Shown here in pieces: positions 1-10,093 of a DNA stretch of 64,000 bases. Origin of the DNA: Eremothecium cymbalariae DBVPG#7215 (Eukaryota; Ascomycota; Saccharomycetes; Saccharomycetales; Saccharomycetaceae); NCBI RefSeq assembly GCF_000235365.1, contig NC_016453.1, forward strand, positions 186,001 to 250,000, given 5' to 3'. A program made the position numbers and the translations under genes. Position 1 is the first letter of the stretch; the number at the start of each line of letters is the position of its first letter. A model generated the notes under the pieces. That model ran no database searches, was not told where the DNA came from, and saw only the letters and a list, made by a program, of their open reading frames with translations.

Positions 1-54
1 GTGTTTTGACCAATCCAAGGACTTTTTTAAGGCGAGCTAAAGGTGCATTATACA

Positions 55-2019
55 ATGTGGCTTACTTTAACGCATGGTTTGATTTTTCTTAATTTGTTTA
101 AAATCTCGGTACAGTTACAAAATATAGATACGAACTCATTTACAGATATTGAAAACGATTACAAATACGATTCTGTGGAGAGTAGTTTGCGTTATGATGA
201 TGATAGAGTCAATATTGGATCACAAGGGTATTTGAAACCTATAAAGAATGAAGTTATGAGTGATTTGGACAATAATAAGCGAGTGGGGTTGTTTTCTATG
301 GAGAAACCAACGAAGTATCCATTTAAAGAACACCTAGAGCTACGGCCACTTCCAAAGAATTCTCTTCTTTCTTCGTTTCAGTTTCACTTGAGCTCTAATG
401 AGTTCTCAATTGACAAAAGTGATCGAAGTAATAACCAATATAGCCATTACACGGTGTTCCCAAGATCAATCAGTCCGTTGATGGATAATACCAATACGAG
501 GCAAGTTCATTTAAGGTTCACTCATGGTATTTGGGACCATGAAAATTGGGGTCGGCTTCCTCATGATGGCAGAAAATCTGGTGGATCGGGTGTTGAATTA
601 TGGGCTGTTATCGAGGCTTCTGATCATAACACGGCCTTTGATCAGTGGGTAAAGTTATCAAATATGTTGAGCGGATTATTCTGTGCATCCATAAACTTTA
701 TTGACTCGGCTAAAACCACATATCCAATGTCCAGCTTTCAGCCTGGGGATGGTGAAGAAATCCCACTTTTCAATGCTTCTAATAAATTGTACCTATTGAG
801 GGGAGCGCTCGCAAACGAGCCTGTTTGTACTGAAAATATGGCTCCGTTTATTAAGTTATTACCAACCAAGGGTAGACAAGGTATTTCTACATTGTTAGAT
901 GGACACAAGATTTTCGACTCTCAGTGGCATTCACTCTCCATAGATGTTACTACTGTTTGTGAGTCAAATAGTTGTCATTATGAAATGGAAGAGTTCATTA
1001 ATGTTGCAATAAATGTCCCCACTACGTTAGCTCGTTCAGTGAGGCCTATCCCCAAACCCGTAGATGGTTCAGAGCTACGTTGTGATAATTCCAAACACTA
1101 TGATGCATGGACCTGTTTTCCGCTACCTGAAAGTATTGAGGGCAAATACGAGTTATCAAAAATATTTGGTAAATATATCATGGGATCAAATTCATTATCT
1201 GGATATCCAACACAGACTTGTGTACAAGTTTCTGATAATTGGAAAGCTTTAGTAAAGGTAGATGGTTCATATTTCTCCACGGACAACAACTGTTTCGATG
1301 TGAAAGGTGAAGACTGGCACGATATTTATTTGGAGACAGATGATACTACTCAAGTAGATCCAGTAAAGGCCTCGCCTGTATATGTAACCAGGTCATTAAC
1401 TGGCTATTCTCAGGACAAAGGAGGTTTACGGGCAGTTTTCAAGAATCCAACATCCGAACCTGTGGAGTTAGTATATTTTGAATCGTTACCGTGGTATATG
1501 AATTTGTATTTGTCGACTTTAAAGATTGAAAGTAAATCTGGGTTGAAGATATCAGACGTAATACAGTCAACATATTATTTACCTGCAAAAGATCGTGAAA
1601 GGCCTACTCATTTAGAATACAGGATGACTATTCCAGCTAATAGCACGTTTGCTTTGTCTTATCAGTTTGACAAATCGTTGCTAAAATACGCAGAATATCC
1701 GCCTGATGCGAATCATGGATTTGAAATAGAATCAGCGGTTGTTACAGTTATTTCACCTGTTAAGTACGAATTCCGGACTGCTACTTTGTTATTAACGTTA
1801 TCTACCCCAGATTTTAGTATGCCTTATAATGTCATCATTCTAACATCAACGGCAATGGGCTTTATATTCGGCACCTTGTTCAATATGCTTGTTAAAAGGG
1901 TCGTAACTGTTCAGGAAGCTGACAAAGCGATGACAGCAACAGGTTTGCGAGGGAGATTTCTAGTTATAAAGGAAAAACTAGTTAAGATGTTCAAACGGCC
2001 CAAACCCAAATCGGAATAA
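55..2019 (+). CDS. GPI16: GPI transamidase subunit Gpi16 (PIG-T)
   Basis: Gpi16/PIG-T is an ER membrane subunit of the GPI transamidase, which attaches GPI anchors to C-terminal signals of secretory proteins. I choose the ATG at 55 because the upstream in-frame extension begins with GTG. The 654-residue product compares with about 610 in S. cerevisiae. Residues 1-20 are hydrophobic and look like a signal peptide. The lumenal part carries family stretches such as HYTVFPRSISPL and FTHGIWDHENWGRLPHD. A single membrane segment lies at about residues 591-615, followed by a short basic cytosolic tail ending KRPKPKSE. The gene converges on IKI1, as in S. cerevisiae (YHR187-188). Only 54 bases of promoter lie inside the window. 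Identification rests on recognisable family sequence plus synteny. Confidence 0.95.
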   Translation: MWLTLTHGLIFLNLFKISVQLQNIDTNSFTDIENDYKYDSVESSLRYDDDRVNIGSQGYLKPIKNEVMSDLDNNKRVGLFSMEKPTKYPFKEHLELRPLPKNSLLSSFQFHLSSNEFSIDKSDRSNNQYSHYTVFPRSISPLMDNTNTRQVHLRFTHGIWDHENWGRLPHDGRKSGGSGVELWAVIEASDHNTAFDQWVKLSNMLSGLFCASINFIDSAKTTYPMSSFQPGDGEEIPLFNASNKLYLLRGALANEPVCTENMAPFIKLLPTKGRQGISTLLDGHKIFDSQWHSLSIDVTTVCESNSCHYEMEEFINVAINVPTTLARSVRPIPKPVDGSELRCDNSKHYDAWTCFPLPESIEGKYELSKIFGKYIMGSNSLSGYPTQTCVQVSDNWKALVKVDGSYFSTDNNCFDVKGEDWHDIYLETDDTTQVDPVKASPVYVTRSLTGYSQDKGGLRAVFKNPTSEPVELVYFESLPWYMNLYLSTLKIESKSGLKISDVIQSTYYLPAKDRERPTHLEYRMTIPANSTFALSYQFDKSLLKYAEYPPDANHGFEIESAVVTVISPVKYEFRTATLLLTLSTPDFSMPYNVIILTSTAMGFIFGTLFNMLVKRVVTVQEADKAMTATGLRGRFLVIKEKLVKMFKRPKPKSE

Positions 2020-2105
2020 GTGGCACATCATAGCTTCGGCCTCATTTATTATTGTACTGTATGTACATAACAGCCTACATAACATTATATCACGATTAGA
2101 CAATT

Positions 2106-3008
2106 CTAAAAAGGGTCTTCGTAGGGATCTTCCTCATCGTAGTCATCGTCTTTCTCAAACTCGTAGACTATAGCACCACCACTGTTGAAAGATTGGGCCT
2201 CCAGAAAGGGTAGGTCAACTTGCTCTTTTGCCAGCCTTTGCCTCTTTGTTGTACCCAGATTAAAAGTTGTTAATCCATTAACTCGTAGTAATACATCCTC
2301 AGAGTCATCTTCATGGTCCTTATGATCGGATAGCAACCTATAATCGTGGGTTTGGTTGTTGATTTGAAAGCTATAACTCAACGTCCTTCCAGATCTTCGA
2401 CGATTCCTCAAAGTCAAGTTATACACATGTGAATTCAAATTCCGAGGAATCACAAATTTGTGTAACTCTGACTCCAGATATTCCTGATCAATGCTCTTAC
2501 ACGCCGGTTCAGTATCTAAAATTGTGTTGGCAATGAATTGAAGAAGTTGCAAAGGTCCTGGGTAATGCTGCAAAGAAGGATCCCTATAACTTGGCATCGA
2601 CTTATGGTATGTCACAACTAAGGTCACATGGTTAGACGCAATCGCACACACAAATTCAATTAGCAACTCTTTCGGAATATAGTTAATCGAATCAACAATC
2701 ACAAGGCATCTCTTCCCCGCCTGGTCTTGTTCGCATTTCGGTAAAAACTTATGAAATACATCTATAATTTGCTTCACGTTCAAACCTGTACAATCAATAA
2801 ACTGTGATGCATAAGCAGGCTTTGTCAAATGCTCAAATGCAAGGTACACAATTGGTATATCGCTTTCCTTAATGTTGAAGACGAATTCTTCAATCAGATA
2901 TTCACTACTTTGGCCAATAGTATCAGTGCACAGCACCATACTGGATTGTTCCTTAAGAGAAAAAATCCGCTTTAAAAGAACTATAGGATTATGGGTCGTA
3001 GAAGACAT
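2106..3008 (-). CDS. IKI1: Elongator subunit Elp5 (Iki1)
   Basis: Elp5 is part of the Elp4-5-6 RecA-like subassembly of Elongator, which is needed for wobble-uridine modification of tRNAs. The start is the ATG at 3008 (MSSTTHNPIVLL), because the eight codons upstream open with TTG. The product is 300 residues, near the family length of about 309. A degenerate RecA-like fold is suggested by the alternating hydrophobic strands, for example RCLVIVDSINYIP. No P-loop is visible, as is normal for this subunit. The C-terminus is strongly acidic (EKDDDYDEEDPYEDPF), also a family trait. It is transcribed divergently from KOG1 and converges on GPI16, the same relative arrangement as S. cerevisiae YHR186-188. 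Confidence 0.92.
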   Translation of the reverse strand: MSSTTHNPIVLLKRIFSLKEQSSMVLCTDTIGQSSEYLIEEFVFNIKESDIPIVYLAFEHLTKPAYASQFIDCTGLNVKQIIDVFHKFLPKCEQDQAGKRCLVIVDSINYIPKELLIEFVCAIASNHVTLVVTYHKSMPSYRDPSLQHYPGPLQLLQFIANTILDTEPACKSIDQEYLESELHKFVIPRNLNSHVYNLTLRNRRRSGRTLSYSFQINNQTHDYRLLSDHKDHEDDSEDVLLRVNGLTTFNLGTTKRQRLAKEQVDLPFLEAQSFNSGGAIVYEFEKDDDYDEEDPYEDPF

Positions 3009-3479
3009 GTTCAAAACAATTAGAATCTTCAAAGCTTGCAGTATACTATATCTAATGACTGTCTCACTTTACTATGCATCAACTCATCACTTGAAGCACT
3101 GAAAAGTTTATAACGGTGCATTAAATATCGCGCTTTACGAAACTTTCAATTCTATGCCAATATCAGCAAGAAGCGATCGTAGTAACATAAAGCCGCTACA
3201 TTCATTACACTAGTCACATTCTAGTTGGTGATTAGCTTCCCACATTATTACTACTCAGCTTTATATTGCAAGTAACTACTAACAATTGACTTGCTCTCTA
3301 AATTAACGTGGTGTACGGGTGTATCGATGTTCCACATATAAATTTATCATATCACAGTCCTAAGACTGACCCTTAAACTTTACACACAACGTCTAGTAAA
3401 TAACAACAGATCAGGTCCGCAACAGGTAGATCCAGATAGAGCTCAGTTTGTTTTGAAGAATCTATTTTCAAAATAGGAA
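3009..3479. promoter_or_regulatory. Divergent IKI1/KOG1 intergenic region
   Basis: This 471-base gap between two divergently transcribed genes must hold both promoters. It contains an exact TACTAAC at 3277-3283, but I find no GTATGT-type donor that would give either gene a coding exon, and KOG1 already has a family-like N-terminus at 3480. No other element is convincing. Confidence 0.5.
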
Positions 3480-6400
3480 ATGCCGGTGGTATATGGTCCT
3501 CAACCACTGAATCGACTAAACACCGAAACAAGACATGGATTCGAGGAACAATATTCTAGTGAAAAGCTGTTAGAATCGCTAGCGAATAGTTTTATATTTT
3601 ATTTTGACGATAAGAGACATAGAAGTAGCAGCAATCCAGTTCCAGAGGATGAGAAACATAAGGATATTAACAACTATTACCAGCCTATTCCTGATTGGAA
3701 AATTATTAAGGAGAGACAGAAAACTGTTTCTGCAGCCTTGTTATTATGTTTAAATATTGGAGTGGATCCTCCTGATGTTATAAAAACTCATCCATGTGCG
3801 CGGCTGGAAGCATGGGTTGATCCCCTTAACTTTCAGGATTCTAAGAAGGCTATTGAACAGATTGGTAAGAATCTGCAATCGCAGTACGAGACGTTGTCAT
3901 TGAGGACCAGGTATAAACAAAGCCTGGATCCATGCGTAGAGGACGTAAAGCGGTTTTGTAATTCTTTGAGACGTGCTTCAAAGGATGAAAGGATTTTATT
4001 CCATTATAATGGACATGGTGTACCCCAGCCCACACCTTCTGGGGAGATTTGGGTGTTCAACCGTGGGTACACCCAATATATTCCAGTTTCGCTTTACGAT
4101 TTACAAACATGGTTAGGTGCGCCATGTATTTATGTTTGGGATTGTAATAGTGCTGGTAACATTGTTTCTAATTTTCAGAAGTTTGTGCAAAAGAGAATAA
4201 AAGATGACCAAGAGGGGAACCATGACATGGCGGCTCCGTCGCCTACCCAGGCGTATCTGGACTGTGTTCAACTAGCGGCCTGTAAATCTGGAGAATTACT
4301 TCCAATGAATCCTGAACTACCTGCAGATTTATTCACTTGTTCTTTGACAGATCCTATCGAGATTTCCGTGAAGATTTTTCTAATGCAATCTCCACTAAAG
4401 GACACAAAGTACTCAGTGCTATTTCAGAACGACGATTCGCGTTATGGTACGGACAATATGAATCGCATGCCAAATGTTTCAATCCCAGGGAAGTTATCAG
4501 AGAGGAGAACACCTTTAGGTGAATTAAACTGGATCTTCACCGCTATTACAGATACCATTGCATGGACATCACTACCACGTCCTTTGTTCAAGAAGCTCTT
4601 TAGGCATGATTTAATGGTGGCTGCTTTATTTAGGAGCTTTTTGTTAGCAAAAAGAATTATGCCATGGTACAATTGTAATCCTATTTCAGACCCTCCATTA
4701 CCTGATAGCATTTCAGATCACCCGATGTGGAAGTCGTGGGACCTTGCCATTGATGAAGTATTGACAAAACTTGTAAAGGATATGCAACATAATCTGGATT
4801 CTGGGCCGAGTAATTTAGAGGCTCAGCTTTTACTTCAACAAAGACAAGGGCCCGTTAGATCTGAGACAAGTACCAACGCTCTTCCTGAGTCACTTAATTC
4901 ACGCAACCCAATGGGTAATCTGAGTACTATGTCTTTAGCCAACCTTACTAAGGGATCGTCAAGCAATCTGTCTCTTCAAAGCTCATCATCATCATCAGCA
5001 TTAATACCAGGACAATCACAACAGCAGTTTACAAAGTTTTTTGAACAAAACCTAACAGCCTTTGAACTTTGGTTAAAGTACGGTGCCAATACAAGGCACC
5101 CCCCTGAGCAATTACCTATTGTTCTCCAAGTATTACTATCACAAGTGCACCGGGTTCGTACACTGGTGTTACTTTCGCGTTTTCTAGATTTGGGTCCTTG
5201 GGCTGTTTACTTGTCTCTTTCTATTGGTATTTTCCCGTACGTTTTGAAATTACTTCAGAGTCCAGCACAAGAATTAAAACCTATCTTGGTATTTATTTGG
5301 GCCAGAATTATGTCTATCGATTATAAAAACACCCAAACGGAATTGATCAGAGAGAAGGGTTATTTATATTTTGTGAAGATGTTAGTTCCTGAATTTGGCA
5401 TTCAAAGACCATCGTCAAGCAACACCAGTAGCCCTTTAACTATTACAGTTCCTGGAAATATCGCATTCCAGAGATATACCAATCAACAACCGGGACTTCC
5501 GAATGCTAATGCTGTTTTAAATAGTAGCACAACAGATGAACAAAAGGCTATGGCAGCTTTTGTATTGTCTTCATTTGTGCATCAGTTTCCTTTGGGCCAA
5601 AAGTATTGTTTCAGCCAAGAGTTAGTTCAGAAATTGTGTTACTACATAGACAATTCTGAGGTTCCGCTATTGAGACAATGGTGTCTTATTCTAATAGGCC
5701 AATTATACGTTAATAACCCCCTGCATAAAAGTATTTGTTTACAAGAAATGTTCCTGGACAGGATATTGAGATCTTTAAAAGATCCGATTCCTGAAATTCG
5801 ATGTGCATCCTTATTAGCGATGAAGTTCTTCTGCTCGGAATATGATGATGCAGAACTAGTCTTAAAATTCCAACAAGAGTGTCAACAACAGATCCCTCAA
5901 CTGCAAGTTCGATTGCAACAGTTTCAATCTAGTAGCCAAACTCAGCAGCAACAGCACCAGGCGCAAATGCAACAACAACAATTTCAAATACAGCAGCAGC
6001 TGCAACAGGTCCAGGCTGCAATGATCCAACTTCAACGTGTAGATATCAAACAATTAAAGCGCGAAGAAATAAAGATGATAGCAGCAGCATTATTGCATGT
6101 AAATGATGGTTCACCGATTGTACGAAAGGAGTTGGTAGTTTTCATGTCACAGATTGTGGAAAGATATATTTCATTTTTTATTGTAATAGCCTTTAACGAA
6201 TTAAGTGAAGAAATAATATCCCTAGAATCTGATAATAACTACGAGTTTAATGATATGAAGAGAAAAGCTATGGTTGGACATGGTTCCATATTTAGTACTG
6301 TTTGGAAAGCTTTGTTAATTCTTGCTGAGGATCCATTTACGGAAAATAATGGTTTGGCTGGGGAGGTTATCGATTACATTTTGATTAAGTTACGAGATCA

Positions 6401-8034
6401 CCCCAGTTTGGCTGAAGTTGTTACCAACATGGAAAAATACTTGGTGAAAAGGACTGCAAATGCACAATCAAATGGTTTGAATGGTATTGGGGTCGGTACT
6501 ACCAAATTACCTAAACCTAAGAGGCCAATAAGTTTAGGCGCATATGAAAAACGTAAACCACCGTCAAGCCATGCGAAGCCCCACGCAAGTAATCAAAGAA
6601 GTTTTTCATTAAGCGGATTATTTAAAACATTAAGATTAACTACTGATGAGCAGCCGGATGATTCTTATTCTCACGATAATAAAAGTCAATATTTGTCATT
6701 AGTCAGTGTCCCATATGGGGTTGCACCAAAAGCTCCGACACCTAAATGTAGAAAACGAAATGGACCTATAACAATGCCACTTAAGAGCACATTTTTGGAT
6801 TATTGTAGGGAGTATTTCCAAGAACCCCAGATGAAAAAGAAAGAAGCCGAAGAGCCTGGTAGTGTTGAGTATACTGCTCGGTTATGGAGGAGAAATCGAA
6901 ACGAAAATATAATCCAGACTACTCAAGCACAAAAGCAATTGTCCTTATATGGTGATTGGTCCGATAGAATAGCCACTATTGATAATAAAACACAACCAAA
7001 ATTGTTGAGATTCACTCAATTTGAAAATTATGTAGTATCTTCCGATGATAGAGATAATATATCTGTGTATGATTGGGAAGAAACTAAAAGGCTATGCAGA
7101 TTTTCTAATGGAAATCCATTCGGTACCAAAGTTACTGACATGAAGTTTTTGAATGAAGATGACATTCCATTGTTGCTAACTGGATCATCTGATGGAGTGG
7201 TCAAAATTTACAAAGATTTCAATTCAAATGAGAATATTGAGCTAATATCGTCATGGAGAGGATTAACAGATTTGCTTTTGACCCCAAGGCCTACGGGTCT
7301 TTTAACAGAATGGCAGCAAAGTAGGGGATCTCTGCTAACAACTGGTGATGTTAAAATTATTAGAATATGGGATGCATTAACTGAATCTGTTCTTGGGGAT
7401 CGTCCTCATTATTACTTCCTTAACGTCCGATCAATTTTCGGGAAATATCTTTGTTAGTGGTTTTTCAGATGGTTCAATCAGAGTATACGATCGTCGAGTA
7501 GATCCTAGGGATTCGATGGTACGTCTCTGGAAATCATCTGGAGGAAGACAAAGGTCATGGATCAACAATGTTCATCTACAACGTGGTGGTTATAGAGAAT
7601 TGGTTAGTGGGACCAATAATGGTATTATTGAATTATGGGATATAAGATTGGAAACGCCCGTCTTTTCATTTACTGACAGTGGCCAACAAGGTAACAACAA
7701 TGCAGCGCACTCTTCCCAAGTTCGCTCAACTACGATGACCTCTATACAAGTTCATGAGCATGCCCCGGTAATTTCTACAGGAACCAAACAAATAAAAATT
7801 TGGACCACATCAGGTGATCTACTTTCGACGTTCAGAAACAACGCTGCAACTCATGCCAATATTGTAGCTGGAACTTTGGCCACTGGAATCAGCGGATCAC
7901 GTTCATCTGCGTCTTTTATTTCATCGATGGTATTTCATCCTCATAGAATGATGTTAGCTGCTGCAAACTCACACGATACAAGCATCAATATTTATCAGTG
8001 TCGTGACACAGGAAATGATTTTATATTTTACTGA
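3480..8034 (+). CDS. KOG1: TORC1 subunit Kog1 (raptor), frame-broken near 7,390-7,420
   Basis: Kog1 is the raptor-type scaffold of TORC1 that presents substrates to the Tor kinase at the vacuole. The N-terminus (MPVVYGPQPL, FYFDDKRH) and the raptor caspase-like domain are clear, with HYNGHG at residues 175-180 and WDCNSAG further on. A HEAT-repeat middle follows, then a glutamine-rich insert (about 5,930-6,050) and C-terminal WD40 repeats. The first frame stops at 7457. The remaining WD40 blades (SGNIFVSGFSDGSIRVYDRR onward) continue in the next frame to 8034. The break is net +1, and about five residues seem to be missing compared with the S. cerevisiae protein as I remember it, so a small deletion or assembly error is likelier than recoding. 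The span would encode about 1,515 residues versus 1,557 in S. cerevisiae. Confidence 0.95.
5930..6050 (+). repeat. CAG/CAA-rich glutamine tract in KOG1
   Basis: The codons here are mostly CAA and CAG with interspersed leucine, histidine and methionine, giving a Gln-rich coiled-coil-like segment such as QMQQQQFQIQQQLQQ. S. cerevisiae Kog1 has a comparable Gln-rich insert between its HEAT and WD40 parts, so this is a conserved low-complexity region, not an expansion peculiar to this strain. Confidence 0.7.
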
Positions 8035-8137
8035 GTTAAACCATGTTATTATTATATTATATTATAGTGCCTTTAAGGTACTTTATACATACTTTTTTAT
8101 AAATAACTCTAGTGTTTAGGTCATTGAATATATGTGT

Positions 8138-9621
8138 TTAATACATATATCGAAATTGTGGATTTATGTCACTTAACCTTTCGTCATACGGCGCCATTTC
8201 ACCTTTCTCTTCATACTCCTTCAATATTTTCTCCTTATTTTTATTTGAACGATAATACATGTACAGTTGGACTACCGTTAATACTGCAGCTGTAACTTCT
8301 AAGCCTAGACAGATGGATACACCTTTACGGTACTTAGGTCCATCTTTAGCGGTAAATATTTGACCGGCAGCTAAGCCGGATGATGAACCGCTAAATAAAT
8401 TTATTCCTAATGCCGTAGCCCTTTTGTAGTAATTACCATTATTTCCACTCAACCAAAGACAGTTAATTGATGCATTAACAAATACTCCAGCAGCTAAAAT
8501 AAAGAGACCAAAAACCTAACTGCGTTTTTGTCGGAACTGACAATAATAGCTTCACCAATAGCACAAGTAATGCAAGCTGCAATGATGAAAGGTGATCTAA
8601 TTCGATACTTATCGGAAGCATGAGCGCAAGCAAAGAATGTGATAGCCGTGAGAAAGTAAAGAGGAACAGTCAGTAGTTGAGCATGTACATGGCTAAATCC
8701 CATACCTGTAATCATTATTGGCACATAAACAGTGAGCCCAAAGGAAGTTAAGTCGATACAGAAAAGGCTGATTGCAGATACCCATGTTTTTAAGTCCCTT
8801 ACGGCCAGAAGTACTTGGAACCACTCGAATTTGTCATTAGGATTAAATGTCTCCATGGAAGAATATCTTCGAGCCATATACTCCTTTTCTTCTTCGTTAA
8901 AAAACCATGAGTCGTGTAGATTTTTACTGAGGCCAAACCAATACAATGGAACCAATGCCAGAGTTATTAAACCTTCAACTATAAATATATATTGCCAATA
9001 GTTCATAGATCCTTTAATGTGCGCACATCCATACGAAATTAGCCCACCGAATGATGACGAAATGCAGGCAGCAAAAAAAACCCATGCAAATCTCTTGGCA
9101 TACTGCTGCCTGCGGTAACAAATAGAGAGGTACATATTAATAGCTGGATAAATATGGCCTTCAAATACACCAAGCATGATCCTAGCTGTTAATAAGCCAC
9201 CATAGTTTTTTACCCAAGCGGTATTTAAGGAAACAACACCAAAGCCAAATAAGCATACTGTCATCAGAATTGGAGCACCAACAATATTAAGTAGATGAGC
9301 TCCTATTGGATCAAAAAAAATGTACGTAGCAAAAAAGACGGTGATACAGTTACCATACTGGTTTCCAACTAACTTCAAGTCCTTCGTCATCCCTGCAATG
9401 GCTGCATTACCAATATTAGATTTATCCAAGTTTGACATAAAATATAAAGCACAAAGCAATGGCAATATGAAACGGTCCATCTTAACAATAACCTGAGATT
9501 CCATCGGATGTGTTAAGCTTGGGATATCCTTAGAAGGACTGCTGGTAATGTGGATCATGTGATCATCTTTTTGCAGCTTAATGTTAGATGTTGACTTAGT
9601 ATCGCTTGCAAATGCATTCAT
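8138..9621 (-). CDS. MFS transporter of the Dal5/Tna1 (anion:cation symporter) family, frame-broken
   Basis: This is a plasma-membrane-type major facilitator of the fungal allantoate/nicotinate permease family. The start ATG is at 9621. After a hydrophilic N-terminus of about 50 residues come LDKSNIGNAAIAGM at the end of TM1, the TARIMLGVFEGHIYPA helix typical of this family, and about 12 hydrophobic segments. The main frame stops at 8494. The last helices and the tail (ILAAGVFVNASINCLWLSGNNG...INPQFRYMY) continue in another frame to 8138. The change falls at about 8503-8516, next to an A5 run, and is repaired by one added base. The span would give about 494 residues, a normal family length. 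The tail FRY motif also fits. The substrate cannot be told: nicotinate, allantoate and sulfonate carriers are all possible. It lies between KOG1 and CRT10, where S. cerevisiae has no such gene. Confidence 0.85.
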
Positions 9622-10093
9622 ATTGGTTTTATTGAGTAAGAACCTTAAAAAAGTTGCCCCAAATTTACTGCAACAATAGAGTGCTAGAAAATTGCACTTT
9701 ATTAGTAACTAATTATGCGACCTTCTATTGAACTTTAGTTAGTTGAACTGCTCCAAGATTTATCGAAATTTTTTTATTTCAACAAAAATCATGCTGTCGC
9801 CGGACGTTTTGCCATTCTAGGAAAAATTGATGACAGAATTAAAATAATTATAATGTTAATCCCGTGCAGCAACGTAGCAAGACACTTGATGTATGCGAAC
9901 TTCGATTTTCTGGCATTAGCCAGATTTATTCTAACTCCTCTCATGAGTTTTAGTTATTGCGGTATAAATTATATTTCAAAATAACATATTGCAACTTCCA
10001 TATCAATTTAAATGCAATCCATAAATCAATCATTGTTCTAGGGGATATACCGATGATTTAATAATTAATATGCACTCAGTGGAATTACATATA
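9622..10093. promoter_or_regulatory. Intergenic region upstream of the MFS gene
   Basis: These 472 bases separate the start of the transporter gene from the 3' end of CRT10, both on the minus strand, so they contain the transporter promoter and the CRT10 terminator region is to the right. The sequence is AT-rich. I see no convincing operator, repeat, RNA gene or ORF. Confidence 0.5.

Noticed and set aside
3277..3283. TACTAAC upstream of KOG1 as an intron branch point
   Set aside because: No suitable donor with a coding first exon was found, the next AG is about 70 bases away, and KOG1 already has the expected N-terminus at 3480.
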